Notes: a model not told the origin generated them from the letters alone. Shown: positions 10,142 to 18,101, numbered from the stretch's first letter. The stretch is 64,000 bases of DNA from CAZZCU01 sp964652825 (GCA_964652825.1 CAZZCU010000005.1:46291-110290); one strand, 5' to 3'. Numbers and translations: made by a program.

Positions 10142-10379
10142 GAATCTTTAGGCCCCTACCGACAATATTTGAACAGACTACAAACAATCACGAGAAAAAT
10201 TCTATTATATTAGGATAGCATGATCACCTCCCGCCCGTGAACACAATCTGTGGCTTATTGGCCGAACGGCCAAAGATTTTACTAATGGTCGTAGCCACTT
10301 ACAATTACCCTGCCATTTTTGGCTTGATTATGAGAAGCGGAAAAGCTATGAAAGCCTTCTGCCACAAGGGAGACAGAGG

Positions 10380-12014
10380 ATGAGCCTTATGAACGCGCTA
10401 CAATCAACGCTACGATTTGCCGCCACTGGCCTGTTAATCATCAGCTGTGGCCCAAACAATTCCACGTCTTCTATCAGCAGCATGCTGGGCCTTGCCGACA
10501 ATGGCATCACCGTTTACATGGCTGATAAACCGGTCACGAGCGTTGAAGGTAATCTACAAATCAATCCCAACGAACTGCGTTCCGAGCCGGAGCAACAACG
10601 CGTCCTTGAATACATGCAAGAACTCATGACTGCCGCGGGTTTGTCGTTGGATGCGGACACTCGCCTGAAACTAACGCGTATTACCAACGATCGCAAAGGC
10701 GCCTCGCTGCGTTTTGCACAATTTCATCGCGACATGCCAGTGGATGGCGGCGAAGCAGTGGCGATTTTTGATCAAAATGGTGTTTTGCACGCACTGAACT
10801 TGCTATTGAAAACCGATATTGCTGTCAATTCCGACGCACCTGTTCCCGATAATGAGGCGCTGGAATGGGCAAAAGAAAAAATCCATAAACGCCTTCGCCT
10901 TCTCGGCTTAAAAAAATTGCCGCTGGCTATTCAGTCGAGCAAACTGCTCGTCGCCAACACCAAGCAATTTGGCTGGCAGCAAATCTGGCGATTCGGCGTT
11001 TCGCCACTGACTTTTGATATTATTGCTTCCGGTCCTCACGCTGGCCAGCTCGTAAAGTTGCGACAAATCACCACTGATTTTTCTGGCAACGTGTCGATTT
11101 ATAACGGCGCTTATGTGCCACTGATTGCGACCGAGAAAAACAAAGGCATTCTCGTTCTAAAGAATGGCAAGGAAACCGACGCAGCGCGTCTAGCCAAAAT
11201 TGTCGGCAAGAATCTGGTCACACCCGGCGTGCTTGCAGCTCAAGAGAATATCCAGCTGACGAGTCGCTTCTACCATGAGGTCTTTGGTCGCGACAGCTTC
11301 GACGGCAAAGGCGCCACCATCACGGCGGTCGCCGATCTGGGCACGGGATTTTTTAATCTCCAGGGCGGCAACGCCTCGTGGAATCCCATCCATCAGATCT
11401 TTTCTTTTGGCGTGGGTAACGACATTTTTGATGATTTGGCGAAAGCACCCGATGTTGTCGGACACGAATTTACTCATGCGGTGATTTCGCATACCAGTGA
11501 CTTAAAATATTTCTCCGAAACCGGCGCGCTCAATGAGCACTTCGCCGATGTCTTCGGCGAATTCGTCCAACATTTTGGCGATCCCGACTTTACCCCGTAT
11601 TTAATTGGCGAGACCGTCGCACGCGAAGACAAAAAACCATTGCGTAACATGCTCGATCCCAAAGAAGGTTTCGCACAGCAACCGAGTAAAATGTCGGAGA
11701 TCGAGGACGAATTCAAAAACCATTGCGAAGGCGCGGAGAACCCCAAAGATAATTGCGGCGTACATGTACTTAGCGGGATCCCTAATGCAGCCGCCAGCAA
11801 AATTATTACGGCCATCGGTTGGGAAAAGGCACGTTGGCTCTATTATCGTGTTATGACCGCTCGTCTGCTGGCAAATAGTCGCTTTGCTGACTATCGCCGG
11901 CAAATGCTTGGTGAATGCCGACTTCAACTAGAAGACGGCGACTGTCAGGCGGTTGCCGCGGCACTCGATGACGTGGAAATCATCGACGATGCCAATGACA
12001 CACCTGTCCTTTGA
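10380..12014 (+). CDS. M4-family (thermolysin-like) metalloprotease lipoprotein
   Basis: 544 residues. A lipoprotein signal ends at I-I-S-C (Cys23). Residues about 45-240 resemble the FTP/PepSY propeptide region. The catalytic domain carries H-E-F-T-H (His362, Glu363, His366), the third zinc ligand Glu386 in G-A-L-N-E-H-F-A-D, and the catalytic His462 in C-G-V-H-V-L-S-G-I-P-N, so all key M4 residues are intact. Thermolysin-like enzymes cleave at the N-terminal side of large hydrophobic residues. Lipid anchoring is less usual for M4 enzymes, which are mostly secreted freely. GGGAGA lies 7 nt before the ATG. The 3' end overlaps the next gene. Confidence 0.9.
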   Translation: MSLMNALQSTLRFAATGLLIISCGPNNSTSSISSMLGLADNGITVYMADKPVTSVEGNLQINPNELRSEPEQQRVLEYMQELMTAAGLSLDADTRLKLTRITNDRKGASLRFAQFHRDMPVDGGEAVAIFDQNGVLHALNLLLKTDIAVNSDAPVPDNEALEWAKEKIHKRLRLLGLKKLPLAIQSSKLLVANTKQFGWQQIWRFGVSPLTFDIIASGPHAGQLVKLRQITTDFSGNVSIYNGAYVPLIATEKNKGILVLKNGKETDAARLAKIVGKNLVTPGVLAAQENIQLTSRFYHEVFGRDSFDGKGATITAVADLGTGFFNLQGGNASWNPIHQIFSFGVGNDIFDDLAKAPDVVGHEFTHAVISHTSDLKYFSETGALNEHFADVFGEFVQHFGDPDFTPYLIGETVAREDKKPLRNMLDPKEGFAQQPSKMSEIEDEFKNHCEGAENPKDNCGVHVLSGIPNAAASKIITAIGWEKARWLYYRVMTARLLANSRFADYRRQMLGECRLQLEDGDCQAVAAALDDVEIIDDANDTPVL

Positions 12015-12600
12015 AATTCTGATTGATCACAGCGAGACGTCCAATAAGTGCACGATCTTGCCGCTGTCATATCGCCCTGATTTTAAAATCACGCGTTTTC
12101 CTCGTCAGATAACGGCGAAGCCACCACGGCTTCGCCTGCAATCACAGCTACTACTACATCCCGCCGGCACCCCCATTAACGACTATATGCGCGATCGCCC
12201 GGCTTTCGCTGGTAGCCTGGCCGCCATTGACTGTATTTGGCGACGACTTGATCCAATCATCAATGCTATTGCCAACCCTCTCCCGCTACTCGTCGGTCTG
12301 CCGCCAGGCTTCGTCACCGCCTATCCTCGCCAGAGTCGCCACGACTTCGACCCAGAGGGTGGGCTTGCCACCATCGAAGCTCTCTTTATCGCCAGTGCTC
12401 TACTAGGACATTGGGACGAGACTTTGCTTTGCGAGTACTTCTTTGGTCAGACCTTCCTGGACTTGAATCATCAGCGTTTTGCCGAGCTAGGTATCGAGAT
12501 TCCCTCCAGATCATCGAGGCCGCTTTTCCAGCCGCGCTACCCGCGCAATGCCCATAGCCGCCGTCTTGGCAGGGGTCGGGGTGGCCAGGCCGTTGAATAG
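11995..12600 (+). CDS. Tsr3/DUF367-like putative aminocarboxypropyltransferase
   Basis: 201 residues from the ATG at 11995, which overlaps the protease gene by 20 nt; an ATG 6 nt earlier is also possible. The similarity I recognise is to Tsr3 (DUF367), which transfers the 3-amino-3-carboxypropyl group from SAM to small-subunit rRNA in archaea and eukaryotes. The matching blocks are A-I-D-C-I-W (about 77-82, compare IDCSW), G-L-A-T-I-E-A-L (about 123-130, compare the vEAlaAaL helix) and F-F-G-Q-T-F-L-D-L-N (about 149-158, compare FkWGhsFleLN). The archaeal CSGKKL and AANPVNYG motifs are not preserved. A bacterial side branch with a different RNA target is possible. The C-terminus is Arg/Gly-rich. 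Confidence 0.55.
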   Translation: MTHLSFEILIDHSETSNKCTILPLSYRPDFKITRFPRQITAKPPRLRLQSQLLLHPAGTPINDYMRDRPAFAGSLAAIDCIWRRLDPIINAIANPLPLLVGLPPGFVTAYPRQSRHDFDPEGGLATIEALFIASALLGHWDETLLCEYFFGQTFLDLNHQRFAELGIEIPSRSSRPLFQPRYPRNAHSRRLGRGRGGQAVE

Positions 12601-12677
12601 TCGAGCCAGCGCTAATATCATCTTGCCGCCCGACGTTGGGGGTGCTATATCCCCGCCATCGCAACACCGGAGATCCC

Positions 12678-13472
12678 TTGAAAGCCCTGATAGTCATAGC
12701 CTATACGACCATAGCCATATTCCTGTCGGCATGTGATCACTACCCCAGCCCCACTCTCAACTACGTCCATATCTTCACGCATGCTCAACGCACCAGCGTT
12801 GCGGCTGACGACCCGCTTTATCACAGTGTCATGTCTTTTCGTGGCTGTACGGCGTTTTGGGTGAAAAACACTGCCGAGCGTTACCTGGTCATGACCGCTC
12901 GCCATTGCGTTAACTATCGCATGACCGATGCCTGCAAGAACGGCCTGGAATTTTACGAACCAACCGGCACCCAGATCGTTGCAACATGCAAGAACGTCCT
13001 CATCGCCGCCGAGGGTTCCGACTTTGCTTTACTGGAAGTACGACCAACATCCGCGCTAACGCAACTAACGCCCCTGCAATTATCCGCACGAGCGCCAACT
13101 CTAAATACGCGTCTTGAGCTGATCGGCTTTCCCGGTGACTCAACGCGACGTCTCACCAGAACCGGCAATTGCATGGTACGTTCCGCCAAACCGCAAACTT
13201 ATAAAAATGACTACGAGCATGTGAACGACAAACAACTGCTGCACAACTGTTCCACCTGGGCTGGCAATAGTGGCGGTCCCATCCTTAAAGAAAACAGCAA
13301 TGTCGTTTTAGGAATGCCAACATCCTATCGCCTAGATCGATCGGAATCATCGCCGTCGCCAAGCGATACGCGTGATGACAATGAACTCGCACGCATGGGC
13401 TTGATGTCAGTCTTCGTGCACAATCACCAACACAAGCTTAAGAGTTTTGGCATTACTGTTTACTCGAATTAA
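12678..13472 (+). CDS. Trypsin-like serine protease lipoprotein (TTG start)
   Basis: 264 residues if translation starts at TTG 12678. That codon has GGAG 5 nt upstream and produces a standard lipoprotein signal (KALIVIAYTT...L-S-A-C, Cys19). An in-frame ATG at 12636 would put 14 polar residues ahead of it. The chymotrypsin-fold triad is visible: His76 in T-A-R-H-C, Asp115 in G-S-D-F-A-L-L, Ser198 in G-N-S-G-G-P. Several Cys residues (57, 77, 86, 104, 165, 191) could form disulphides. Probably an envelope-anchored endopeptidase. It follows the Tsr3-like gene by 77 nt and lies near the M4 protease. Confidence 0.82.
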   Translation: MKALIVIAYTTIAIFLSACDHYPSPTLNYVHIFTHAQRTSVAADDPLYHSVMSFRGCTAFWVKNTAERYLVMTARHCVNYRMTDACKNGLEFYEPTGTQIVATCKNVLIAAEGSDFALLEVRPTSALTQLTPLQLSARAPTLNTRLELIGFPGDSTRRLTRTGNCMVRSAKPQTYKNDYEHVNDKQLLHNCSTWAGNSGGPILKENSNVVLGMPTSYRLDRSESSPSPSDTRDDNELARMGLMSVFVHNHQHKLKSFGITVYSN

Positions 13473-13564
13473 GCTAATTGAAAATTCCGGCATGTGTCTT
13501 GCTTTCTTGTTAGGGACGGACGGCGCGACTCAGTGAACGCATTTGTTTATTAACGAGGAGTGGG

Positions 13565-13873
13565 ATGATGAAGCAGATTATCGGAACGGTTGTCACCGCT
13601 TGGGCAATTAGTTGGACAGCCGCCACCGCCTTTGGTGATAATGACAATACCATTGGCATGAACGAAAGCGTCCACGAGGAGAGCTACTGGGAGACGAGTC
13701 GTGGGCGCACGTATTGGATCTGCCAAGCGTATGGACACGGATTCGAGCCGCATCTGCGTGCGCACAGAGGCGCTGCCTGGATGCGACATCAAGCTGCACA
13801 AGATGCCATGAGCCACTGCCGGGCCTATCATCGTTTCTGTACACTCTCGACATGCCGGCAATACCGCAGTTAA
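13565..13873 (+). CDS. Small secreted Cys/His-rich protein
   Basis: 102 residues, family not recognised. An N-terminal signal peptide (about 1-23, ending A-T-A-F-G) suggests export. The mature part is rich in aromatic, His and Arg residues, with a C-terminal Cys cluster (Cys84, Cys92, Cys97 by my count) and an earlier Cys in W-I-C-Q-A. The strong ribosome site GAGGAG lies just upstream of tandem ATG codons (13565 and 13568). Could be a metal-binding or disulphide-stabilised periplasmic protein; no function is claimed. Confidence 0.65.
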   Translation: MMKQIIGTVVTAWAISWTAATAFGDNDNTIGMNESVHEESYWETSRGRTYWICQAYGHGFEPHLRAHRGAAWMRHQAAQDAMSHCRAYHRFCTLSTCRQYRS

Positions 13874-13957
13874 TGTCACTCCCTTGTTGACACTGTTTAA
13901 AATTTCTTTGAAACTACTTAGATATTTTGTTCAGTACTATCTTGGTAAGGAATTTTT

Positions 13958-14152
13958 ATGTCGGAAGCACTTATTGTGACCAGCAAAGTGAAAAAGTACA
14001 TCAAAGACAAATCACAAATGAATACCTCCGCAAGTGTGGTCGAGGCTTTGTCAAATATCATCCGTCGTGAGTGTGACAAAGCCATTGCGAACGCGCAGGC
14101 AGATGGCCGCAAGACGGTTATGGACCGCGATTTCGGCGAATCCGTAGGCTAG
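13958..14152 (+). CDS. Bacterial histone (single histone fold)
   Basis: 64 residues with the histone-fold pattern. A short helix 1 (about 7-18, TSKVKKYIKDKS) and a loop M-N-T-S lead to a long helix 2 (about 23-49). Loop 2 carries the hallmark G-R-K-T-V (50-54) and the downstream Arg-Asp (57-58) that in archaeal histones form the R-D clamp (compare GRKTIKAEDI). Helix 3 is very short because the protein ends 6 residues after R-D-F. Histones of this kind are known from Bdellovibrio (Bd0055), where they bind DNA; this is likely a homologue (established family, inferred function). AAGGA lies 6 nt before the ATG. The gene is convergent with a DUF2171 gene, with stops overlapping. Confidence 0.88.
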   Translation: MSEALIVTSKVKKYIKDKSQMNTSASVVEALSNIIRRECDKAIANAQADGRKTVMDRDFGESVG

Positions 14153-14388
14153 TTCAGTGGCGGCTGCGTCGTCCACTCGCGCATCACCTCATCTCCCGGC
14201 CGATCGATGTGTATCTTATCGTCGACGGCTGTCACCCAGCTCAAGGGGATGTAGTGATGCTGACCGGATTTGTCTTTCTTGAGTTTGATCGTGTCATCAT
14301 TTTCCATATGATCCACGACGGCAAATTGGCCATCGCTTGAACAGACCACTGGCATGTCTGGCCTGATTTGTTCTTGTGTAATCATCAT
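14149..14388 (-). CDS. DUF2171 domain protein
   Basis: 79 residues from ATG 14388, chosen because GAGGAG lies 5 nt upstream; a GTG at 14394 is the alternative. The pattern I-R-P-D-M-P-V-V-C-S-S-D-G-Q-F, then D-H-M-E-N-D-D-T-I-K-L-K-K-D, then H-H-Y-I-P-L-S-W-V-T-A-V-D-D-K-I-H matches DUF2171, small soluble beta proteins related to the PRC-barrel idea whose role is unknown. The stop overlaps that of the histone gene by 3 nt (convergent). A 133-nt region separates its start from the divergent sugar transporter. Confidence 0.8.
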   Translation of the reverse strand: MMITQEQIRPDMPVVCSSDGQFAVVDHMENDDTIKLKKDKSGQHHYIPLSWVTAVDDKIHIDRPGDEVMREWTTQPPLN

Positions 14389-14521
14389 TGTCACTCCTCT
14401 GTGGTTTTTAAAAAATTACATGTAGAGTCAAAGCTTTTTGCAAGCTTCGCCAGGTTTTTTTATGCATGAAGTGTACCGTTCGCCGGTTGCAAAAGCGCCC
14501 ATTCCTCCGTAGGCTGGTGAC

Positions 14522-15697
14522 ATGAAAAAGATTCACACTGATCTGATGGTACTGTCCCTTTTGTTTTTTATTTGGGGCTTTGTTACCTGCCTGAATGATA
14601 TTTTAATTCCTCACCTGAAATCCGCGTTTGAGCTGAGTTATTTTCAAGCAGCACTAGTGCAGTTTACCTTTTTCTTCGCTTACTTTTTGCTGGCGCTGCC
14701 GGCTGGAGCCGTGGCCAGACGTATCGGCTATCAAAAAACCATGGTAGCCGGACTTGTTGTCGCGGCCGTTGGCGCACTGGGCTTCGTGCCAGCGGCAAGC
14801 CTTATCTCATATCCGTTGTTTTTGGCGGCTTTATTCGCGATTGCAGCCGGTGTCACATTGCTACAAGTTGCCGCCAACCCTTATGTCGTGGTTATTGGCC
14901 CGGAAGATACTGCGGCAACGCGCCTCAACCTGACTCAAGCTTTCAACTCGCTTGGAACCACGGTGGCACCCATTGTCGGAGGCGCCCTGATTTTGACTGC
15001 CGGTGCTGGTGTCAACGTGGTCATGGGTCCCTATATCGGCTTGGCGATTGTCCTGCTCGCAGCCGCTGTTTTTATAAAGATATATCCACTGCCAAAAGTG
15101 ACTGGAGGCGAGAGTGAGCTGGTTCCCCGTCATCAGTTGCGCGCGCTTTTACGTTATCGGCATACCTGTTATGGGATCGCAGCGATCTTTCTCTATGTAG
15201 GTGCTGAGGTGTCCATCGGAAGCTTTCTGGTCAATTATTTATCCGAGGAAAGCAGTGGTGCAATAACGCACGAGAAAGCAGCTCACTATGTTGCCCTGTA
15301 CTGGGGTGGCGCCATGTTGGGTCGTTTTGTCGGCGTTGCTTTATTGCAGGCAATTTCGGCACGAACGCTCATGGGGATTTTTACTTTGATGGCGGGAATA
15401 CTGGTGAACGTGGCTGTTTTTGGTAGCGGCTGGCCAGCAATGACTGCGCTCATCGCTGTGGGATTATTCAACTCCATTATGTTCCCGACCATTTTTGCAC
15501 TTGCTCTAGAAAAGCTTGGCGATTTAACAAACGCTGCCTCGAGTTTATTGGTAATGGCTATCGTCGGTGGGGCGATTTTACCGTTATTGGTAGGAGTCAT
15601 GGCGGATATCTACAGCCTAAAAACCGGCTTATTAGTGCCAGCGTGCTGTTATTTTTATCTATTGTACTATAGCCTGTTTGGTTCCCGCGTCAGGTAG
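14522..15697 (+). CDS. FHS-family sugar:H+ symporter (FucP/GluP-like MFS)
   Basis: 391 residues with about 12 membrane helices. The N-terminus F-F-I-W-G-F-V-T-C-L-N-D-I-L-I-P-H-L, followed by F-F-F-A-Y-F-L-L-A-L-P-A-G, is characteristic of the fucose/galactose/glucose:H+ symporter family. The loop 2-3 signature A-R-R-I-G-Y-Q-K-T is present, as is Q-V-A-A-N-P-Y-V in helix 4. It should import a hexose (glucose or galactose most likely) with a proton across the inner membrane; substrate not determinable here. It is a single transcription unit and ends just before a 9-bp stem-loop. Confidence 0.88.
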   Translation: MKKIHTDLMVLSLLFFIWGFVTCLNDILIPHLKSAFELSYFQAALVQFTFFFAYFLLALPAGAVARRIGYQKTMVAGLVVAAVGALGFVPAASLISYPLFLAALFAIAAGVTLLQVAANPYVVVIGPEDTAATRLNLTQAFNSLGTTVAPIVGGALILTAGAGVNVVMGPYIGLAIVLLAAAVFIKIYPLPKVTGGESELVPRHQLRALLRYRHTCYGIAAIFLYVGAEVSIGSFLVNYLSEESSGAITHEKAAHYVALYWGGAMLGRFVGVALLQAISARTLMGIFTLMAGILVNVAVFGSGWPAMTALIAVGLFNSIMFPTIFALALEKLGDLTNAASSLLVMAIVGGAILPLLVGVMADIYSLKTGLLVPACCYFYLLYYSLFGSRVR

Positions 15698-15713
15698 CAG
15701 GAGCTAAAACGCT

Positions 15714-15740
15714 GCAAGCTCCAGATTTAATGGAGCTTGC
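15714..15740 (+). terminator. Stem-loop downstream of sugar transporter
   Basis: A perfect 9-bp inverted repeat (GCAAGCTCC / GGAGCTTGC) with a 9-nt loop lies 17 nt after the transporter stop. No U-tract follows, so it could be a weak terminator or an mRNA-stabilising hairpin rather than a classical intrinsic terminator. Confidence 0.4.
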
Positions 15741-15753
15741 TGAGCCATCGAGT

Positions 15754-15993
15754 CTAAACCTCGATGTCATGGAGAGTCTGCCACTCTTCCCAATCAATGG
15801 TGATACCGTCCGCCATCAGCAAACCCTTGCGCAACACCAGACGCCCGGTGTAGGTAACGCCGGTTTCCCAAAATTGTTCCTCGGCATCGATATAGCGATC
15901 GATCGTATGGACTGCATCTTTTGATGATTGAGGGATCGACCCCACATATTTTTTGTTACGGCGAAAGTCTCGCAACCAGTCAGTAAATTTCAT
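15754..15993 (-). CDS. Small hypothetical protein
   Basis: 79 residues, not recognised. The N-terminus is amphipathic (FTDWLRDFRRNKKY), followed by an acidic/aromatic middle (YIDAEEQFW) and a C-terminal beta-like part (TGRLVLRKGLLMADGITIDWEEW). No signal peptide or membrane segment, so probably cytoplasmic. A purine-rich AAAGGGG lies about 10 nt before the ATG. It is convergent with the sugar transporter. Confidence 0.55.
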   Translation of the reverse strand: MKFTDWLRDFRRNKKYVGSIPQSSKDAVHTIDRYIDAEEQFWETGVTYTGRLVLRKGLLMADGITIDWEEWQTLHDIEV

Positions 15994-16119
15994 TCACAAT
16001 ATCCCCTTTATTCTTAGTAAGACGGCAAAGCGCCGCACATAGTTCATTTGCGCTAGAACTTTTTAGGAATCAGATAATTGTATACATTTCAATACAGTTA
16101 GAAAAATGAAACAGAACCT

Positions 16120-16148
16120 GAACCTTTTCTTAACAGCTCCAGTCATAA
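16120..16148 (+). promoter_or_regulatory. Candidate ECF-type autoregulatory promoter
   Basis: GAACC at 16120-16124 and GTCATAA at 16142-16148 are separated by 17 nt, the usual arrangement of ECF sigma promoters (GGAAC-like -35, GTC-like -10). It lies about 55 nt upstream of the sigma factor gene, and ECF operons are commonly autoregulated. This is pattern matching by eye. Confidence 0.35.
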
Positions 16149-16202
16149 TAAAGGGGGATTAATGTAATTCACTTCTGAGTTTCGGATTATCCCAGATAGA
16201 AA

Positions 16203-16748
16203 ATGACATCATCAAAATCAGATGAAGAGGATAGTGCTTTAGTTGCAGCTAGTATTGGCGGCAGCGAAGAAGCCTTCCGGAAAATTTATCACCGTTATGT
16301 ATCGAGAGTAAGATCCGCGCTGGCGCGTTTGACTGATCTGTCTCAAATCGACGACATGACGCAAGAGGTTTTTGTCAATGTCTGGCGAAATCTCGCATCC
16401 CTGCGCTCGATCGATACGCTTTCCTCTTGGGTGTATCGTATCGCCATCAATGTCGCGCTGGATCATCTCAAACAAGGCAGAAAAAAAACGACCGAGGTAC
16501 TTCAGGATGAACCACCTGCTGATACTGATGAAGCGCACACGATCGAGTGCAAACAGATCGTGCGCGCTGGTTTGGATAGCCTTAATTTTCAACATCGCAG
16601 CGTGCTTGTACTGCATGACATGGAGCAACTAACAGAGAAAGAGATTGCTGAAATTCTGGAAATTCCTATTGGGACGGTTAAGTCACGGCTCTTTAATGCT
16701 CGTGCTCGTATGCGCACATTTTTGCAAGAGAATGGAGCAAAATTATGA
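16203..16748 (+). CDS. ECF RNA polymerase sigma factor
   Basis: 181 residues, the normal ECF length. Region 2 is at about 25-95, with D-D-M-T-Q-E-V-F-V-N-V-W-R for core binding and S-S-W-V-Y-R-I-A-I-N-V for -10 recognition. Region 4 is at about 120-175, with a helix-turn-helix L-T-E-K-E-I-A-E-I-L-E-I-P-I-G-T-V-K-S-R. It directs RNA polymerase to a stress regulon. The stop overlaps the next gene as ATGA. The downstream membrane protein and Spy/CpxP-like protein suggest that envelope or metal stress is sensed (inference). Confidence 0.93.
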   Translation: MTSSKSDEEDSALVAASIGGSEEAFRKIYHRYVSRVRSALARLTDLSQIDDMTQEVFVNVWRNLASLRSIDTLSSWVYRIAINVALDHLKQGRKKTTEVLQDEPPADTDEAHTIECKQIVRAGLDSLNFQHRSVLVLHDMEQLTEKEIAEILEIPIGTVKSRLFNARARMRTFLQENGAKL

Positions 16749-17095
16749 GTAATCAAAGAAACGACTATGACAATCTGACAGAATTTTTGCGTCTGCATGC
16801 ACCGAGGCCACAGGCACCAAACGCGGATTTAGAAGGGCGTATTATCGCAGCTACGAAAAAATTTAATCTTCGGACTTGGTTAGGTAGCTTTACCTTCCAT
16901 CTCAGAAACATTTTGCTCGCCCTGTTAAGTTGCGTGGCGTTGGTAGCCTCCATCGGCTTGGGAATATGGATGGGCGAAAGTCGAAGAGATTTGCTGTTGC
17001 TTGAGAAGTTTGTCGAACAAAGTTGGGATGGAGCGTTAAGAGCGGATAGCGGCATGGAAGCCGAGTATGTTCTTAGCGACTTGGATGGTAATTAG
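16745..17095 (+). CDS. Putative anti-sigma factor, single membrane span
   Basis: 116 residues. An N-terminal cytoplasmic part (about 1-50) is followed by one membrane helix (about 52-73) and a short periplasmic part (about 74-116). No zinc-binding HxxxCxxC motif is seen. The call rests on position: it is translationally coupled to the ECF sigma gene (ATGA overlap) and has the topology of membrane anti-sigma factors. It would sequester the sigma factor at the inner membrane until a periplasmic signal arrives. Confidence 0.65.
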   Translation: MSNQRNDYDNLTEFLRLHAPRPQAPNADLEGRIIAATKKFNLRTWLGSFTFHLRNILLALLSCVALVASIGLGIWMGESRRDLLLLEKFVEQSWDGALRADSGMEAEYVLSDLDGN

Positions 17096-17128
17096 TACAA
17101 ACGCATGTTTTAGTGAAATGGAGGCACT

Positions 17129-17560
17129 ATGCTTGTTAGAATAGTTGTGCTCTCAACCGTCGGTATCATTTTTGGCGTGATACTAAGTCTCGGCGATAAC
17201 GCGCAATTGGCAAGAGACGTAAATCCAATCGCCAGAAAAGCGACCTGGCTCAGCGAACTCAGCTTGAATGCCAAGCAGGAGTCAAAACTACGCAACATAT
17301 GGACGACTAAGCGGTCGCGCCTAGATGAGTTGCAAGCCGAAGTACAGGCGAGGCGGCAGGAGCTTAAAGACTACCTTGCCGGCGATAGTTCTGACGAAGA
17401 TCGTGCACGCGAACTTCATCGACAAATTCAAACACTAATGATCGAACTGGGAAACATCGATCTTGAGTCAATGCTCGAGATCCGCGACCTACTCAGCCCG
17501 CAGCAAAGAATTCGCTTTGTTGAACTGATGAGCCAGCGTGGCAAATTTGGCGAAAATTAA
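17129..17560 (+). CDS. Spy/CpxP/ZraP-like periplasmic protein
   Basis: 143 residues. An N-terminal signal or anchor helix (about 1-20) precedes an all-helical charged domain: L-S-E-L-S-L-N-A-K-Q-E, a long Arg/Glu coiled region, then I-R-D-L-L-S-P-Q-Q-R-I-R-F, which resembles the repeated L-T-x-x-Q motifs of the Spy/CpxP/heavy-metal-resistance family. Such proteins act as periplasmic chaperones or metal-stress sensors. GGAGG lies 5 nt before the ATG, and the gene follows the anti-sigma gene by 33 nt. It probably feeds back on, or is the main target of, the sigma factor (inference). Confidence 0.7.
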   Translation: MLVRIVVLSTVGIIFGVILSLGDNAQLARDVNPIARKATWLSELSLNAKQESKLRNIWTTKRSRLDELQAEVQARRQELKDYLAGDSSDEDRARELHRQIQTLMIELGNIDLESMLEIRDLLSPQQRIRFVELMSQRGKFGEN

Positions 17561-17650
17561 TTATGGGGACACACGACTGATTATAGGGACACACGACTGA
17601 ACCCAAATTATTTGTAGAAAGATCGGGTTCAGTCGCGTGTCCCCATAATT
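17561..17650. repeat. Direct repeat plus inverted repeat hairpin
   Basis: Two tandem 20-nt copies (17561-17580 and 17581-17600) differ at one base. Each contains GGGACACACGACTGA. An inverted copy (17625-17650) follows after a 20-nt spacer, so the second direct copy and the inverted copy can form a stem of about 24 bp with few mismatches. It begins directly after the stop codon of the Spy-like gene. Similar GGGGACA-type hairpins often accompany IS200/REP-associated transposase sequences in other bacteria (recollection, not searched); no transposase is present here. Confidence 0.75.
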
Positions 17651-17714
17651 ACTGAGATGTCATTCGTATCCGCTCCTCGCAAATGATACCAGAATTAATA
17701 AAGGAGGTACTTGT

Positions 17715-18101
17715 ATGGGAGAAGCGCGAGACATTGGTGAAAGACTTTTAGAATTCAGCGGGAAAGTTATCAAACTCTTGGATACACTGCCGACAACTTC
17801 GGCGGCGAGAAAAATTGCCGATCAGCTAATTCGTAGCGCGATGTCTGTTGGCGCAAACTATGAGGAATCACGAGGTTCGGAAAGTCGAGCTGATTTTTGC
17901 CATAAACTCGGAATTGTGCTGAAAGAGACGCGCTACTGGCTTAAACTCATTCAAACGGCTGGATACGGCGAAGCAGAAGATATGAAGCAAATCGTTGACG
18001 AAGCGACACAGCTAAGAGCCATTTTAGGAAAATCAGTAGCAACTGCAAAAGGTGTTGCAAAAGAGGGAAAGATGTCTATTCGAGGAGCAACGCCGGTTTA
18101 A
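17715..18101 (+). CDS. Four-helix-bundle protein (S23 / 23S rRNA IVS type)
   Basis: 128 residues. The pattern T-S-A-A-R-K-I-A-D-Q-L-I-R-S-A-M-S-V-G-A-N-Y-E-E-S-R-G, followed by F-C-H-K-L-G-I-V-L-K-E-T-R-Y-W-L, identifies the four-helix-bundle family first found in intervening sequences of 23S rRNA genes. The biochemical role is unknown. Here it is not inside rRNA; it lies between the hairpin repeat at 17561-17650 and the long palindrome at 18100-18213, next to tRNA-Val. A perfect AAAGGAGG ribosome site precedes the ATG. The basic tail after about residue 105 is variable in the family. Confidence 0.88.
   Translation: MGEARDIGERLLEFSGKVIKLLDTLPTTSAARKIADQLIRSAMSVGANYEESRGSESRADFCHKLGIVLKETRYWLKLIQTAGYGEAEDMKQIVDEATQLRAILGKSVATAKGVAKEGKMSIRGATPV

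Noticed and set aside
10258..10273. TTGGCC-GAAC-GGCCAA hairpin upstream of the M4 protease gene
   Set aside because: Only 6 bp; no clear T-run or operator context.
11953..11994. Longer N-terminus for the Tsr3-like gene
   Set aside because: It lies within the protease coding sequence and adds residues without family similarity.
17715..18101. Possibility that the S23-type gene marks a nearby 23S rRNA
   Set aside because: No rRNA sequence is visible on either side.
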